From NCBI GenBank assembly GCA_977017575.1, contig CDRNVI010000087.1, positions 124,001 to 188,000 of the forward strand: a stretch of DNA of 64,000 bases, written 5' to 3'. Position numbers and translations under genes: made by a program. Source of the DNA: Paramoeba atlantica. Lineage: Eukaryota; Discosea. The notes beneath the pieces are model-generated. The model searched no databases, was not told the DNA's origin, and was given only the letters and a program-made list of their open reading frames with translations. The first letter of the stretch is position 1; each line of letters opens with the position of its first letter. Positions 1-9,900 of the stretch are shown piece after piece.

Positions 1-1808
1 TGCCCTCCTCGTCACGGAAGCGAAATTTTTGTCGTGATTCCACCGGTATCTTCACCTGCCAAAACCCGCACGCTAAATCCCGCTTAATAGCACATTGGTC
101 TCGAACCCGATGAAGGTAATATGCAGCATGGCAAACGGGAACCTCAGGCTTGTACTCTTCGCGAATTCTATTGTTATCGCCTCGGGTCCAGGCTATAAAG
201 CGACGTCGCTCCGAATCGTCGTCAGCTGGCTCCACCACCGTGAACGGAATCACCCACTCCATCGAAGGTCTGGCCTTTACTACCTCGGATCCAACCCGTG
301 AAATAACTCCTGTCTCTAACAAAGCGGATATATCAGCTGGGGGTAAAAAGGATTTGAATCGCTGCTCTATGGCCGGTGTAGACGGTAGCCGAACAAGTGT
401 ATCCCATGTTTCTGCGAATCGGCGTTCTGCTTCGCTGTTCATCATTCGTCTGAGAGTATTAACCTGCATGTCGGGTATTCCGGATTTCACGTGCAACGGA
501 AGATTATAATCGGATGGAAGAGCCACTTTCGATGTTCGTCGAGTACGAGTAATCGTGTGTTTAACTTTCTCCTGAGGAATATCGTCTAAAAACTTGATAA
601 AAAGATTGTCTTCCGTAATCAGATGGTCAACTTGCGCGTTGCTTTGTGCGTTCCCAGTGCCAGTGCAGTCGTCACTGGATCGGCATTGTACCGCAGAAGA
701 GATTCCAGGCTCTGATGTTTTGCAAGATGCTGGACCTCCTCCAAATTTAGATTGCCGTTTGCCACCTCCGCGAGAAGAAGAGTGATCGCCCCGCGCTTTG
801 CCGAATGTGACCCGAAACCCAATCCAAGAATTTTCCTTATCTCGACATCCACTTGTGAAGTTGTAGCCCATGACATCGGTTGGAGAGGCTTTAGTTGCGC
901 TACATACCTTGCGAGCTCCTCCGTGCCCGGTCCCTCGATGACGGTATACATGGATGGGCGATATGGGTTTAGGCGGGACGTCTTCGTATGCCTTCCCCAC
1001 CAAATTACAATTCTGTTGGACGCGAATTCGTAAAACCGTTCTCTGGTCAACGCTGCCGTTTCGGACAAACGGCTTGCCCCCTTCCAGCACAGCAGCAGCG
1101 TATGTTTTTCGCGGGATGCCATGTGGTTCCACAATTTCTGAATGTGCTGCTGCGTCAAGGGTTCCATTTGACGGCATGGTTCCGTCGCTCCTTCCGCCAT
1201 TAGAGATTTTACGTAGAATTTTAACGGGTTCGTATTTTCCCCTGCAAGGTTTACTATCGAGGCGAGGGTTCGGGCGTAAGTTAGTTTCGCCTGTATTCTT
1301 ATCTGCAAACTGGCAAGAAAAGTCACGGCGTGTAACGCCGTTATCCGTATCCCCCTTCCCGTGCAAAAGGCTGACAGGCGCTCCCATATTCGTGCCCGTG
1401 CCCGCCACGTCGAAACGCTCCACATTGCCCCCATTGCATCGAGAGCCATCCTTATTTCGGGACTCATTATTGTCACACCCAGCAATAACTTCATCAATTT
1501 CTGCCTTTCCGGCACCTTCTGCTCCAAACTTAGCGTCCCGCCGTATAAAGTCCCAGATCTGAGATATCTTCCTCTTGAGTTCTTTGCACTCACTACACCC
1601 ACGTGATTCTTCTCCATCCTTCGTTTCTTCGTCACTTGCATAAATTGTATCCTTTTTCTTTTGAAAACTGTTACTGTACTGTTCGCTTGCGTAAAAGGTT
1701 TGTGGTTTCGGTTGGTATTTATTGTAGTACTGGCCGTTCGGGTGGGAACGTTTCAGAAGTTCTTGCTGCCTTGTGCAGGGCCAGCCACCCTCGAACGAAA
1801 ACCCTGCT
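1..1808 (-). CDS. Reverse transcriptase frame of the YR retroelement (partial, continues off the window)
   Basis: A minus-strand frame open from about 1808 to the first base of the window, with no stop visible, so its true end lies outside. The leftmost part reads as the start of an RT domain: AIKRDLACGFWQVKIP followed by RQKFRFRDEEG resembles the fingers/palm region of DIRS and LTR-type RTs. The upstream part is hydrophilic, with a Cys pair (CSECKELKRK), and overlaps the recombinase frame completely. The start codon cannot be fixed because a LINE interrupts the upstream side. RT assignment is good; the role of the upstream part is unknown. Confidence 0.65.
619..1641 (-). CDS. Tyrosine recombinase of a DIRS/VIPER-like retroelement
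   Basis: About 340 residues. Tyrosine recombinases of this class integrate a circular cDNA by strand exchange through a 3'-phosphotyrosine. The C-terminal half carries the catalytic pattern: an Arg in GASRLSETAAL, the HxxR box in SHSAKRGAI, a His in LAKHQSLESLL, and the presumed nucleophile Tyr in LLRYNAD. The N-terminal third is basic. The frame lies wholly inside a second open frame on the same strand that carries the RT motifs, recalling the overlapping RT and YR frames of DIRS-1. A Crypton recombinase is the main alternative, but the linked RT argues against it. Confidence 0.8.
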   Translation of the reverse strand: MQVTKKRRMEKNHVGVVSAKNSRGRYLRSGTLYGGTLSLEQKVPERQKLMKLLLGVTIMSPEIRMALDAMGAMWSVSTWRARARIWERLSAFCTGRGIRITALHAVTFLASLQIRIQAKLTYARTLASIVNLAGENTNPLKFYVKSLMAEGATEPCRQMEPLTQQHIQKLWNHMASREKHTLLLCWKGASRLSETAALTRERFYEFASNRIVIWWGRHTKTSRLNPYRPSMYTVIEGPGTEELARYVAQLKPLQPMSWATTSQVDVEIRKILGLGFGSHSAKRGAITLLLAEVANGNLNLEEVQHLAKHQSLESLLRYNADPVTTALALGTHKATRKLTI

Positions 1809-1813
1809 GAAAC

Positions 1814-2802
1814 ATTTAATGTTTGGTTGTAATCCGATAGTGATCTTAGTAATGATAAAATCTTGTAATAATAACATCTTGTAATATGAGATGACCTGTT
1901 TTATTGCATTGTCTTTCGCAGTTGCGAAGCCAGGAGAGCTCCGTTCAATTCTTGAAGAAGCAACTTGAAGTCCTCAAGAATATGACGGCGTTCGAATCCG
2001 TTTGCATCCGCGAGGCTATGGAGGAAATTTATAGTGCTCTTGTTCATGGCACCACCTGTCAAAAGCGGTAGGCATACGAATTGCTCGCGCGGAATTAAAT
2101 TGGAGTCCACATATGTTGCGACTTTCTTTTTTTGAGCCTCTTGTAATAGGTGACTCGCTTTTTTTCCCAAGTGTGATTTCGCAAGTTCGTTGACTACTGT
2201 GAGATCGTAATAAACTTCGCCTGTCGCCCAGAACACGACTAAGTCAGGTCCACTGCGGTGAAATGAATGTGTGCCACATTTCCTCTGATGATGTAGTTTT
2301 TGGCCATCAGCCACCGTTTCTGCACACTTCACACAACGAAATGTCGAGAACTGCCGAGGCTCTCGCTCGCACGGGAGACCAGCTTTCAGGCACAGATCGT
2401 ATATGTGTCGAACTAAGGCATTGTGCCGTGTAGTAGCATTTGAGCCGAAACATTTCACACATCCCAGGAAGTGTGGTAACGCATTTTTCGCTTCGAGTAT
2501 CATTTTGCATCCGGGGCACAGTATTGTATTGGGCATCTCGCTGTGAGCCAACCCTAGACGAGCCATGATCATCAACGTGAACTGTGGGGATGGGATGTAT
2601 CTTGACTTCGCTTGGAGCCAATCATTATTGCCCTTTTCGCTGCAGACTTGCACAAGTGGTGAGAGGTCCTTGTCTTTCAACAACTCTTTGTGCGCGCGCT
2701 GGTTAGCCACGGCCTCCGTCACTTCTATAGATGCGCTTGCCTCACCAACCTTGCACACTTCCACACCCGTCACCCGAGCTGAATTGGTTTTCAGATGCTC
2801 TA
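1814..2802 (-). mobile_element. 5'-truncated RLE-type LINE (copy A)
   Basis: The last about 300 codons of an RLE-type non-LTR retrotransposon. Coding sequence ends at 1901 (SQLRKTMQ) and is followed by an 87-bp 3' UTR that recurs at 3889-3974. It carries the thumb end (LEHLKTNSAR), the zinc finger (CPGC...H..GC..C...KHN) and the endonuclease core (RSGPDLVVFW, YDLTVV). It is flanked by GAAAC repeats, as expected for target-primed insertion into the YR retroelement. The overlapping downstream part is nearly identical to copy B. The frame upstream of 2802 belongs to the target, so the zinc knuckle read there is not part of this LINE. Confidence 0.85.
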
Positions 2803-2928
2803 GAAACCGTTTAGGACAATTTCTCCACATGTGATCAGGGGAACGACAACCATAACACAATAAAGGAGCTCGCTGTTGAGGCACAAAATTCTGGCGCGCA
2901 TTTCCTTGAAAACTTGCCTTTGAGTGGA
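2803..2928 (-). other. CCHC zinc-knuckle fragment, probably retroelement gag
   Basis: A short minus-strand frame reads CYGCRSPDHMWRNC, a perfect CX2CX4HX4C nucleic-acid-binding knuckle typical of gag nucleocapsids. It lies directly beyond the GAAAC repeat of the LINE insertion, so it most likely belongs to the YR retroelement remnant. Fragment only, treated as a fossil. Confidence 0.5.
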
Positions 2929-3005
2929 AAAAAGGTACATCTGTGGACAGAAAAAGAATTGCTAATTTGATTGTTTGTTTTCAACTCGTATACCCCCCCC
3001 CAAGA
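2929..3005 (+). repeat. Tail fragment of the 15.4-16.3 kb LINE 3' UTR
   Basis: About 75 bp matching 16144-16215: tctgtggacagaaaaagaat, then a segment containing gctaatttgattg, ending in a C-run after gtata. The same tail recurs at 18858-18910, 27300-27365 and 28858-28903. Confidence 0.6.
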
Positions 3006-3100
3006 CCCCTGATCCGGAAAATCCCACTTGGCGGGCATACTGCTTCTGGCGATCAACTAATTGCTCACTGACAAGATGGTAGAACTTATCATTCGGACGG

Positions 3101-3220
3101 ACGTCTTTTTTTTTTTTTTTTTTTTTTTTTTTGCCGACAATTTTTTTTTTTTTTTTGCCGACAATTTTTTTTTTTTTTTTTTTTTAAACAAAAAGGGGGT
3201 ATTAAGCAATTTTTTTTTTT
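3101..3220. repeat. Iterated poly(T) runs separated by gccgacaa
   Basis: T-runs of about 15-30 bases alternate with the 8-mer gccgacaa (twice) and then a short spacer. On the minus strand this reads as stacked poly(A) tails separated by ttgtcggc, as if A-tailed insertions or tail extensions happened repeatedly at one site. Confidence 0.6.
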
Positions 3221-3239
3221 TTTATTCTGTAATACGATC

Positions 3240-3743
3240 TATAACTTTTCTCTCTCCGTATCCCCCTAACGGGGATTCTGACTTTCTTCACTCACTTTTC
3301 AAATCGCGAGGAATTGGGTGGCCCGAATGTCGCTGCTGGTTGTCATCCGTTGAAGTCGTGGCGCAGAAAACCTCACGAGCGAATTCACAAATGGTCCGAG
3401 CAGAAAGAAATTTTAGAGGCTCAAGAACTATCTGCAAATCCACTGCCGAGAGATGCGGTCCGGTACATCGAGAATACACCGATTTTCGTTTCCTGAGCAG
3501 AAAAGGATTTTTGGCGCTCGAAAGAAACGCAAACATGATGTTAACCCAACGTCCCATACGCAAACTCTGCGCAGCAGCTTTACGAATTGTACCTGTCGTC
3601 ACGCACGTCGACTTGTCCCTCGGCACTTCGACATCCGTTGAAATCATAGCGCAAAGAACCCCGCAAAGAATGATTTGGCACATGGTCAGCTCCGACTTTG
3701 TCGTTAAATGAAAAAAAGGAACAAAAACAAAGGTCTTAACAAA
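3240..3743 (-). other. Non-genic stretch with two (L/F)ExxKxxSA(R/Q) modules
   Basis: No convincing gene. On the minus strand a 131-residue frame (3683-3288) resembles the N-terminal part of the frame at 5430-5732 (shared FLSSAK.PFLLRK and QIVLEPLK.LSART). Two copies of a roughly 27-bp module flanked by gagc/gctc lie at about 3397-3423 and 3506-3531. Similar modules recur at 5430-5560 and 34.9-35.6 kb. Confidence 0.35.
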
Positions 3744-3792
3744 AGCCCGTGGAGCGCATATATTATATACGCGCCGATTACTATCAAATGTT
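3744..3792 (-). repeat. LINE 3' UTR terminal hairpin, minus orientation
   Basis: Reverse complement of the 3' end of the RLE LINE at 37.3-41.6 kb (41557-41597). It includes the near-palindrome gcgcgtatataatatatgcg, which would form a stable RNA hairpin at the 3' end of the element transcript. Confidence 0.6.
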
Positions 3793-3809
3793 CACATTCT
3801 AATAAACTT

Positions 3810-3888
3810 TTTTTTTTTTTTGATGTCCTCAAAAACTGGTTTGGCCAACTGACAGATACTCAAATTTCATGGATCCGTCTTCCAATCA
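3810..3888 (+). pseudogene. RLE LINE fragment (thumb region)
   Basis: Plus-strand frame reads VLKNWFGQLTDTQISWIRLP, matching the thumb of the RLE LINEs (VLKTWFGKL...QISWARLP). A fragment of about 25 codons abutting the 3' end of LINE copy B. Confidence 0.6.
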
Positions 3889-3974
3889 TTTAATGTTTGG
3901 TTGTAATCCGATAGTGATCTTAGTAATGATAAAATCTTGTAATAATAACATCTTGTAATATGAGATGACCTGTT

Positions 3975-5732
3975 TTATTGCATTGTCTTTCGCAGTTGCG
4001 AAGCCAGGAGAGCTCCGTTCAATTCTTGAAGAAGCAACTTGAAGTCCTCAAGAATATGACGGCGTTCGAATCCGTTTGCATCCGCGAGGCTATGGAGGAA
4101 ATTTATAGTGCTCTTGTTCATGGCACCACCTGTCAAAAGCGGTAGGCATACGAATTGCTCGCGCGGAATTAAATTGGAGTCCACATATGTTGCGACTTTC
4201 TTTTTTTGAGCCTCTTGTAATAGGTGACTCGCTTTTTTTCCCAAGTGTGATTTCGCAAGTTCGTTGACTACTGTGAGATCGTAATAAACTTCGCCTGTCG
4301 CCCAGAACACGACTAAGTCAGGTCCACTGCGGTGAAACGAATGTGTGCCACATTTCCTCTGATGATGTAGTTTTTGGCCATCAGCCACCGTTTCTGCACA
4401 CTTCACACAACGAAATGTCGAGAACTGCCGAGGCTCTCGCTCGCACGGGAGACCAGCTTTCAGGCACAGATCGTATATGTGTCGAACTAAGGCATTGTGC
4501 CGTGTAGTAGCATTTGAGCCGAAACATTTCACACATCCCAGGAAGTGTGGTAACGCATTTTTCGCTTCGAGTATCATTTTGCATCCGGGGCACAGTATTG
4601 TATTGGGCATCTCGCTGTGAGCCAACCCTAGACGAGCCATGATCATCAACGTGAACTGTGGGGATGGGATGTATCTTGACTTCGCTTGGAGCCAATCATT
4701 ATTGCCCTTTTCGCTGCAGACTTGCACAAGTGGTGAGAGGTCCTTGTCTTTCAACAACTCTTTGTGCGCGCGCTGGTTAGCCACGGCCTCCGTCACTTCT
4801 ATAGATGCGCTTGCCTCACCAACCTTGCACACTTCCACACCCGTCACCCGAGCTGAATTGGTTTTCAGATGCTCTAGAGAGACGCGTTTTGAAGCGTTGT
4901 AAGATGATGTCCGTATTTCGTTGGACGAAACAAGCCCTAGACCCCCCTGTTTCACCGGAAGGCGACACCATGATAAATGTTTTTCGGATAGCTTTCCAAG
5001 CCAAGTTTGCAGCACTGCTTCAACTTTCTCGTCAAATTGCTTACATAGCGCTTCTGTCGCGTCTGGCGTGTGCACACGAAGGTGGAATTTATGTCGTACA
5101 TTGATGCTTTTAGATAACAGTAAGAGTGATATATTGTTCAGCCCCATTGTTTCCAGCCTTCTGAAACACGTAGAATGTTTTTTGAGCTTGTCTTGTAATT
5201 GCAGGCTTACTGCGGAAGAATCGCCAATGTATGCCCCGAGCGTTTTGGCTGTTTTAGATGCAGTTATGACTCCTTCGGACTTCAGTTTGTCAGGCACCGG
5301 TATCATGTTTAGACCACCAAACCACACACACTTTTGTTTCGCCATTTTTACCTGCTTTTCAGTAAGTAGCGTGTGTAGTCTCTCGAAGGCCTTCACAATG
5401 GAATTCGTATTTTCTGAGGCCAACATGGTCCGAGCAGAAAGAGATTTTAAAGGCTCAAGAACTATTTGCGACACATCCGTTGCCGAGATATGCGAACCTG
5501 CCCACCGAGAATACACCAACGCATTCTGTTTCCTGAGCAGAAAAGGACTTTTGGCGCTCGAAAGAAACATAAACTTGATGTCATTCCAATGACCGATCCA
5601 CACAAATTGTGCAACAACTCCATGGATTTCGTCGAACAATTCCCACGTTGACGTGTCCGAAGGCACTCTACTTCCTCGAAATCCTCCACGCACTCCGATC
5701 GTCGCTTGCGGCGCCCCAGCGCCCAGGTACAT
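3975..5732 (-). CDS. Chimeric LINE ORF: unknown N-terminus fused to RT thumb, zinc finger and RLE endonuclease
   Basis: 585 residues. Residues 1 to about 100 are not LINE RT; they carry FLSSAKSPFLLRK and EPLKSLSART, shared with 3288-3683. From about residue 103 it follows the RLE LINE: KCVWFGG and LGAYIGDSS (RT C-terminal end), thumb, LEHLKTNSAR, zinc finger CPGC...GCVKCFGSNAT..HN, then KC..C and the RLE core RSGPDLVVFW, YDLTVVNE and a conserved Lys. RT motifs A, B and C are absent, so it cannot act alone. The frame begins 36 bases after the leader, giving a short 5' UTR. Confidence 0.7.
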   Translation of the reverse strand: MYLGAGAPQATIGVRGGFRGSRVPSDTSTWELFDEIHGVVAQFVWIGHWNDIKFMFLSSAKSPFLLRKQNALVYSRWAGSHISATDVSQIVLEPLKSLSARTMLASENTNSIVKAFERLHTLLTEKQVKMAKQKCVWFGGLNMIPVPDKLKSEGVITASKTAKTLGAYIGDSSAVSLQLQDKLKKHSTCFRRLETMGLNNISLLLLSKSINVRHKFHLRVHTPDATEALCKQFDEKVEAVLQTWLGKLSEKHLSWCRLPVKQGGLGLVSSNEIRTSSYNASKRVSLEHLKTNSARVTGVEVCKVGEASASIEVTEAVANQRAHKELLKDKDLSPLVQVCSEKGNNDWLQAKSRYIPSPQFTLMIMARLGLAHSEMPNTILCPGCKMILEAKNALPHFLGCVKCFGSNATTRHNALVRHIYDLCLKAGLPCEREPRQFSTFRCVKCAETVADGQKLHHQRKCGTHSFHRSGPDLVVFWATGEVYYDLTVVNELAKSHLGKKASHLLQEAQKKKVATYVDSNLIPREQFVCLPLLTGGAMNKSTINFLHSLADANGFERRHILEDFKLLLQELNGALLASQLRKTMQ

Positions 5733-5767
5733 AAAAGTGAAGGTTGTCAGAATAAGAAAAAGAAAAT

Positions 5768-5799
5768 CAACAAGGTACAGAAACTGTATCTTTATCGTT
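5768..5799 (-). other. Full-length spliced-leader sequence at a retrocopy 5' end
   Basis: Minus strand: starts AACGATAAAGATACAG and ends TTTCTGTACCTTGTTG, 32 nt. The core CAGTTTCTGTAC and the terminal TTG match kinetoplastid spliced leaders, which also start AAC. The same 32 nt occur at 33254-33285. Read as the cap-proximal exon of a trans-spliced LINE mRNA copied into the genome. Confidence 0.75.
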
Positions 5800-6634
5800 A
5801 ATCTTTTTGCAATTTTTGATGCACGAGATCCACGTCAATGCGCCGGGCTCGCCAATATGCATCGCGCATCGTCTGAATGATTGCTTTTCCCATTTCCAAG
5901 TAAACTCCCTGATCCCAACCTTGAGTCATCCGCGCAAAAAGAATCCACTTGCAAAAAACATTTTCAAAAAATCGTTCTTGTTGCTTCAGAAAAGTCCGGT
6001 CGGTGAAAAACTGGTTCACGCGAAGTCCAAATTCTGGTGCTTCTCGCAGTTCTCGCATCAAATCCCGTACGCGAAATCCCCCGTCATCAAAGGCGTTAAT
6101 CCATGGGGTGAACGTAATCGGCTCGTAAGGATCCAGGCCGTTAGGGTCCAAATTGGCACTCGGTCCGAAAGGAATTCCAGTTTCCACAGTATCAGCATTA
6201 ACAATAGCCTCGTTTGTCCCCCCACCATCCGGGAAATTCTGACTAGTACGTAATCCATTGGCGGCCGACCCTTGTTCTAGCCCCGTAGTCGCCGGAGGAT
6301 CATCTATGATCGAAATGTCATAATAGTACAAGTCGGCGTGCGGAAATGGATACTCTTTTGAGGGTTCATTATCCCAGACACCCCATAATTCAATCCCTTC
6401 TTTTCGAATCTTACCTTGCACAACTTGCATTGCCTCAGAAGAAGAGTCCTTGCGTCGAAATTTGGCCCTAACATTGACCGCCACCCTACTCAACAGTTTT
6501 TCTCGGGCAACAGTGCACACCAAACTCAGCTCCTGCTGCGACAACGGCTCGGTAGGCTCGGGCCGTTGAACTGCAGGAGACGAACTGCGCGATGACCGTA
6601 AATTTCGGGTAGAGTGAAGTTCGAGTTGTGTCAT
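5798..6634 (-). CDS. Unrecognised 278-residue ORF, C-terminus cut by LINE copy B
   Basis: I do not recognise this protein. It is hydrophilic with no signal peptide or membrane segment. It has a Ser/Arg-rich N-terminus (NLRSSRSSSP), a central acidic/Gly-rich stretch with EPITFTPWINAFDDGG, and a C-terminal aromatic/charged region (NVFCKWILFARMTQGWDQG). Its stop codon is made at the junction: T from the ORF plus AA from the spliced leader that opens LINE copy B. The native protein was therefore longer. It could be an ORF1/gag-like protein of a retroelement or a host gene; the sequence does not decide. Confidence 0.45.
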   Translation of the reverse strand: MTQLELHSTRNLRSSRSSSPAVQRPEPTEPLSQQELSLVCTVAREKLLSRVAVNVRAKFRRKDSSSEAMQVVQGKIRKEGIELWGVWDNEPSKEYPFPHADLYYYDISIIDDPPATTGLEQGSAANGLRTSQNFPDGGGTNEAIVNADTVETGIPFGPSANLDPNGLDPYEPITFTPWINAFDDGGFRVRDLMRELREAPEFGLRVNQFFTDRTFLKQQERFFENVFCKWILFARMTQGWDQGVYLEMGKAIIQTMRDAYWRARRIDVDLVHQKLQKD

Positions 6635-6945
6635 CGCAACTTTCCTTTTGCGAGTGGAAAAAGGTTATAAGTCACTAGAGTAAAATAATGTATAGTATAG
6701 TATGCTAAAAGTATAATTACATGGTTCCCCCCGGAGGGGGCAAAATCAGGTACATATATGTATATGTGCCCCGTAGGGCCACGGTCAAAGAATAAATATT
6801 TTCTTCAAGCAATTCTTTCCGTAAACTCTAAATATTCGTATTGTTGTTGTTGGATATTCATATTATTTTCATTAATTATGTGTGGCATGCGCATGCAAAA
6901 AGATCATGTGCTCGTTGAAAGCAGGACGAGACACTCTTCATTTCC
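6635..6945. other. AT-rich non-coding stretch upstream of LINE C
   Basis: No gene seen. It contains a G/C-rich palindrome (ccccccggaggggg, about 6726-6740) like that in the 23.5-kb MITE, and an AT-rich segment resembling 29394-29410. No leader remnant was found before the LINE C start codon, so the element's 5' end is undefined. Confidence 0.4.
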
Positions 6946-9900
6946 ATGAAAAAAACGAACCAACGTGATCAGCTTCTCTCTCAGTTGGGGTCTCCATCAA
7001 GTCCCAAAATCGATGCGGAATTACCCGAGCGGGAGCCAAATGCAACGAAGTCACAGAACGAGAAAAATTCAGCGATCATGTTTATCGGAATCGACCCAAG
7101 CACAGAGGAGAATAAATCCTTTGACCTGATGAAGAATGTAACGCCCGAGTCTCAATTTCCGGCCTCGCCGGATGAGATTTGGACGCATTCGAAGCAAATC
7201 AAACCGGGCGCAATGTGTACAGTGGCCTGGACATTTAACAAACAAGGTGCGCTTAACATCTCAATAGGCAAAGTCACTCGAACACATAGTAAGCGTGGAG
7301 GATTTGGTAAGTTATCTATCTCGTATCGGGGCGTTGTTGGTCACAAAGTTGGGGAACAATTTTCCGGGGTTTTACCTCCACAAGAGGACGTACGGATCTA
7401 TAAACTAGCGTGGCATCAAGCGCCGCCAGCGATCGATACTACTGTGCAAAGGGATGCGTTTCTGGAGAATCATCAGATGAACTTTCCAGAAAAAGCCAAA
7501 GATGATTCATCAGTGGATTTGTTACCAATACCCACGCTACGTTCAATAAGCCCTGACCTCGCTCCGTGTGTTGTCGTGGTGCTGAGGAACATCGTCCAGG
7601 AGTATATAAATTCCGATCACACGCAAAGAACAAAAATATGGCACCGTTTGCTATCAGCCATTAAGTTATCCCTAGCGACTGTTCGAGAAAACAGTGGAAA
7701 AAGGCGAAGACGGCGCCCGTTACGGGAGCCCGATGACGGTGAACGAAAAGAGGAGACGCTGAGCGATACACGAGCCATCAAACGAGCGACAAGGCTAGTA
7801 TTGGATGGATGTACTTCCAAGGCGGCCAAGGTCTTGGATCAGACCTTTACACCAAAGCAACTAACGGATGAAGAGACCCTTGACAAGCTTGCCGCATTAC
7901 ATCCGCAAAGACAATACGAAGTTTCTTTGCCGGAGGATGCGCCGATAATTAGCGGGATAATGACGGAGGAGCTACGGAAAGCTGGGAAGCGACTCGCAAA
8001 AGGCGTAAACCCTGGCCCAACTGGAATGACAGACGGGATTTTGCAACTCATGCTCGATGATGAGATCTCATGCACTAATCTTGCCCATATGATATCGGAT
8101 CTAATCAACGGATTCGTGGATCACAGCGTTTTGTTTCGATTAAACCGAGCACGGCTCGTAGCCATTCCTAAATCCAACGGAGGAGTCAGACCAGTGGCAA
8201 TGGGCGAGATATTTATGAAGCTTGCCGGCGTTATATTGCTCCAGCGCTACGAACACACTTTGGGCCCTCTTTTTGCACCACTGCAACACGGCGTTTCGTC
8301 AAAGGCAGGATGCGAAAAAATCGTTCATAGACTGCATGAGCGTCTTAAGTCTGGACACGTCATTCTTTCCATTGACGCCAAAAACGCCTTCAACTCCCCG
8401 AATAGGGCGGATATTGCCAAACACGTATTTGCTTGTGGTACACTACGCCCGTTTCAACGGATCTTTCACGCTGAATACGGCCAACCCTCAGAGCTACTGT
8501 ATTACGGATACGATGGAACGCTATTCGGAGTCATTCCCAGCACATGTGGTTTGCGGCAAGGTTCCCCGCTGGCATCTCTATACTACTGCGCTTTCCTGCA
8601 GCCACTATTGGAGATTCTGAAACAAGAGTTTCCCGACATCGAAATATATGCGTTTATTGATGACGTGAACATGGCTTCGAAAAACTCACAATCATTGGCC
8701 AAAGCATTTGTAAGGCTCCAAGAAATGGTGAATGCTCACAACATTGAACTTGCTCCTGGAAAATGCGTGTGGTTCGGTGGACAGGAAAAAATCCCGATTC
8801 CAGAACAGCTTGCAAATGAAGGGGTCAAGGCTGCATACGATTCTATAAAGATCCTTGGGGCACACCTTGGAGAAGATGAATCTGTAAAGTCGGGTTTGTT
8901 TCAGCAGCTTGTCAGGAATACCGAAGCCTTTCGCCGATTAAAACTTATGGGCGCCAACAATGTCTCACTTTTGCTACTTTCCAAAAGCATGAATGTGAGG
9001 CATCAATACACCATAAGAGTGCACGAGCCAACGTTAACCGACGCGGTCTCTCTCAGTTTCGACAACAACGTCGAAAAAGTGCTGCACCAGTGGTTGGGAG
9101 AAATGACCAAAGAGCAAATCGAATTGGCTCGGCTGCCGCTAAAGAAAGGAGGCCTTGGTCTGACATCATGTCATAGTATTCGTGCGGCGTCATACGAAAC
9201 TTCTCGTTACCTAGCTCTAGAGCGCAAAAACTCAATTTCTGCTCGGGCGGGCAATGTGAGTAACGTATCCGCTATCATGGATAATGGAATGAGTCAAACA
9301 GCAGTGGTCGCCCCAATTGATGAAGTAACAACAGCCGCGCAATTGCACCAGAAAGCATACGAGGCTTTAAAGGATCACGATCCCAGGCTAGCCACAATAT
9401 TAAATGCTACCACACGGAAAGGAAGCTATGACTGGTTACAGTCTAATGCTAAATTTGTACCCACGCGTGCATTTCAGATTGCAATCATGACACGCCTTGG
9501 GATGCCTCATCCTCGACTCCCGAAATCGCTGCTGTGCCCCGGCTGTCGTATGTTACTCGACAACAAAACAGCTTTGCAGCACATCCCCGGATGCGTCCAA
9601 TGTACAGGGCTTAATGCCACAGTGAAGCACAATCGGCTGGTTAAGTATATCTTCGAGTTGGCGCAAAAGGCCGGTATACAATGCGAGAAAGAACCGCGAT
9701 CTTTTTCGACTTGGCAATGCGGAATTTGCAAGAATAAAGTGTTTCCAAGCAACAAAATGATTCATGACAAAACATGTGCCGGACGTCAGCTGTTTCGCTC
9801 AGGGCCGGATTTGGTGATATATTGGTCAACCGGGGAAATATTTTATGATCTAACTGTGGTGCACGAGCTATCGAACTCCAATCAAGCGAAATCTTGTTCC

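Larger units (their letters stand above)
1..1813 (-). mobile_element. Tyrosine-recombinase (DIRS/VIPER-like) retroelement, left-edge remnant
   Basis: Remnant of a YR retrotransposon read on the minus strand and running off the left window edge. It contains a tyrosine recombinase frame and a reverse transcriptase frame, the hallmark pair of the DIRS order; VIPER and TATE are its trypanosomatid members. A 5'-truncated LINE (1814-2802) has inserted in it, flanked by the 5-bp repeat GAAAC (1809-1813 and 2803-2807), and a CCHC zinc-knuckle fragment of probable gag origin lies beyond that insertion. Treated as a fossil. Both coding frames look open within the window, so the copy may be fairly young. 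Family placement is by motif only. Confidence 0.75.
3889..5799 (-). mobile_element. RLE-type LINE copy B, chimeric, with a full-length spliced-leader sequence at its 5' end
   Basis: Minus-strand retrocopy whose 3' UTR (3889-3974) matches copy A. It starts with an apparently complete 32-nt spliced leader (5768-5799). The RT fingers and palm are missing: about 40 codons after the leader junction the sequence is non-LINE, and LINE sequence begins around SENTNSIVKAFERLH, just after the RT catalytic region. No target-site duplication was found: one side is an unrelated ORF, the other a plus-strand LINE fragment. Confidence 0.75.

Noticed and set aside
5798-6634. Host gene call for the 278-residue ORF
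   Set aside because: No family recognised and the neighbourhood is all mobile DNA; reported as unknown.
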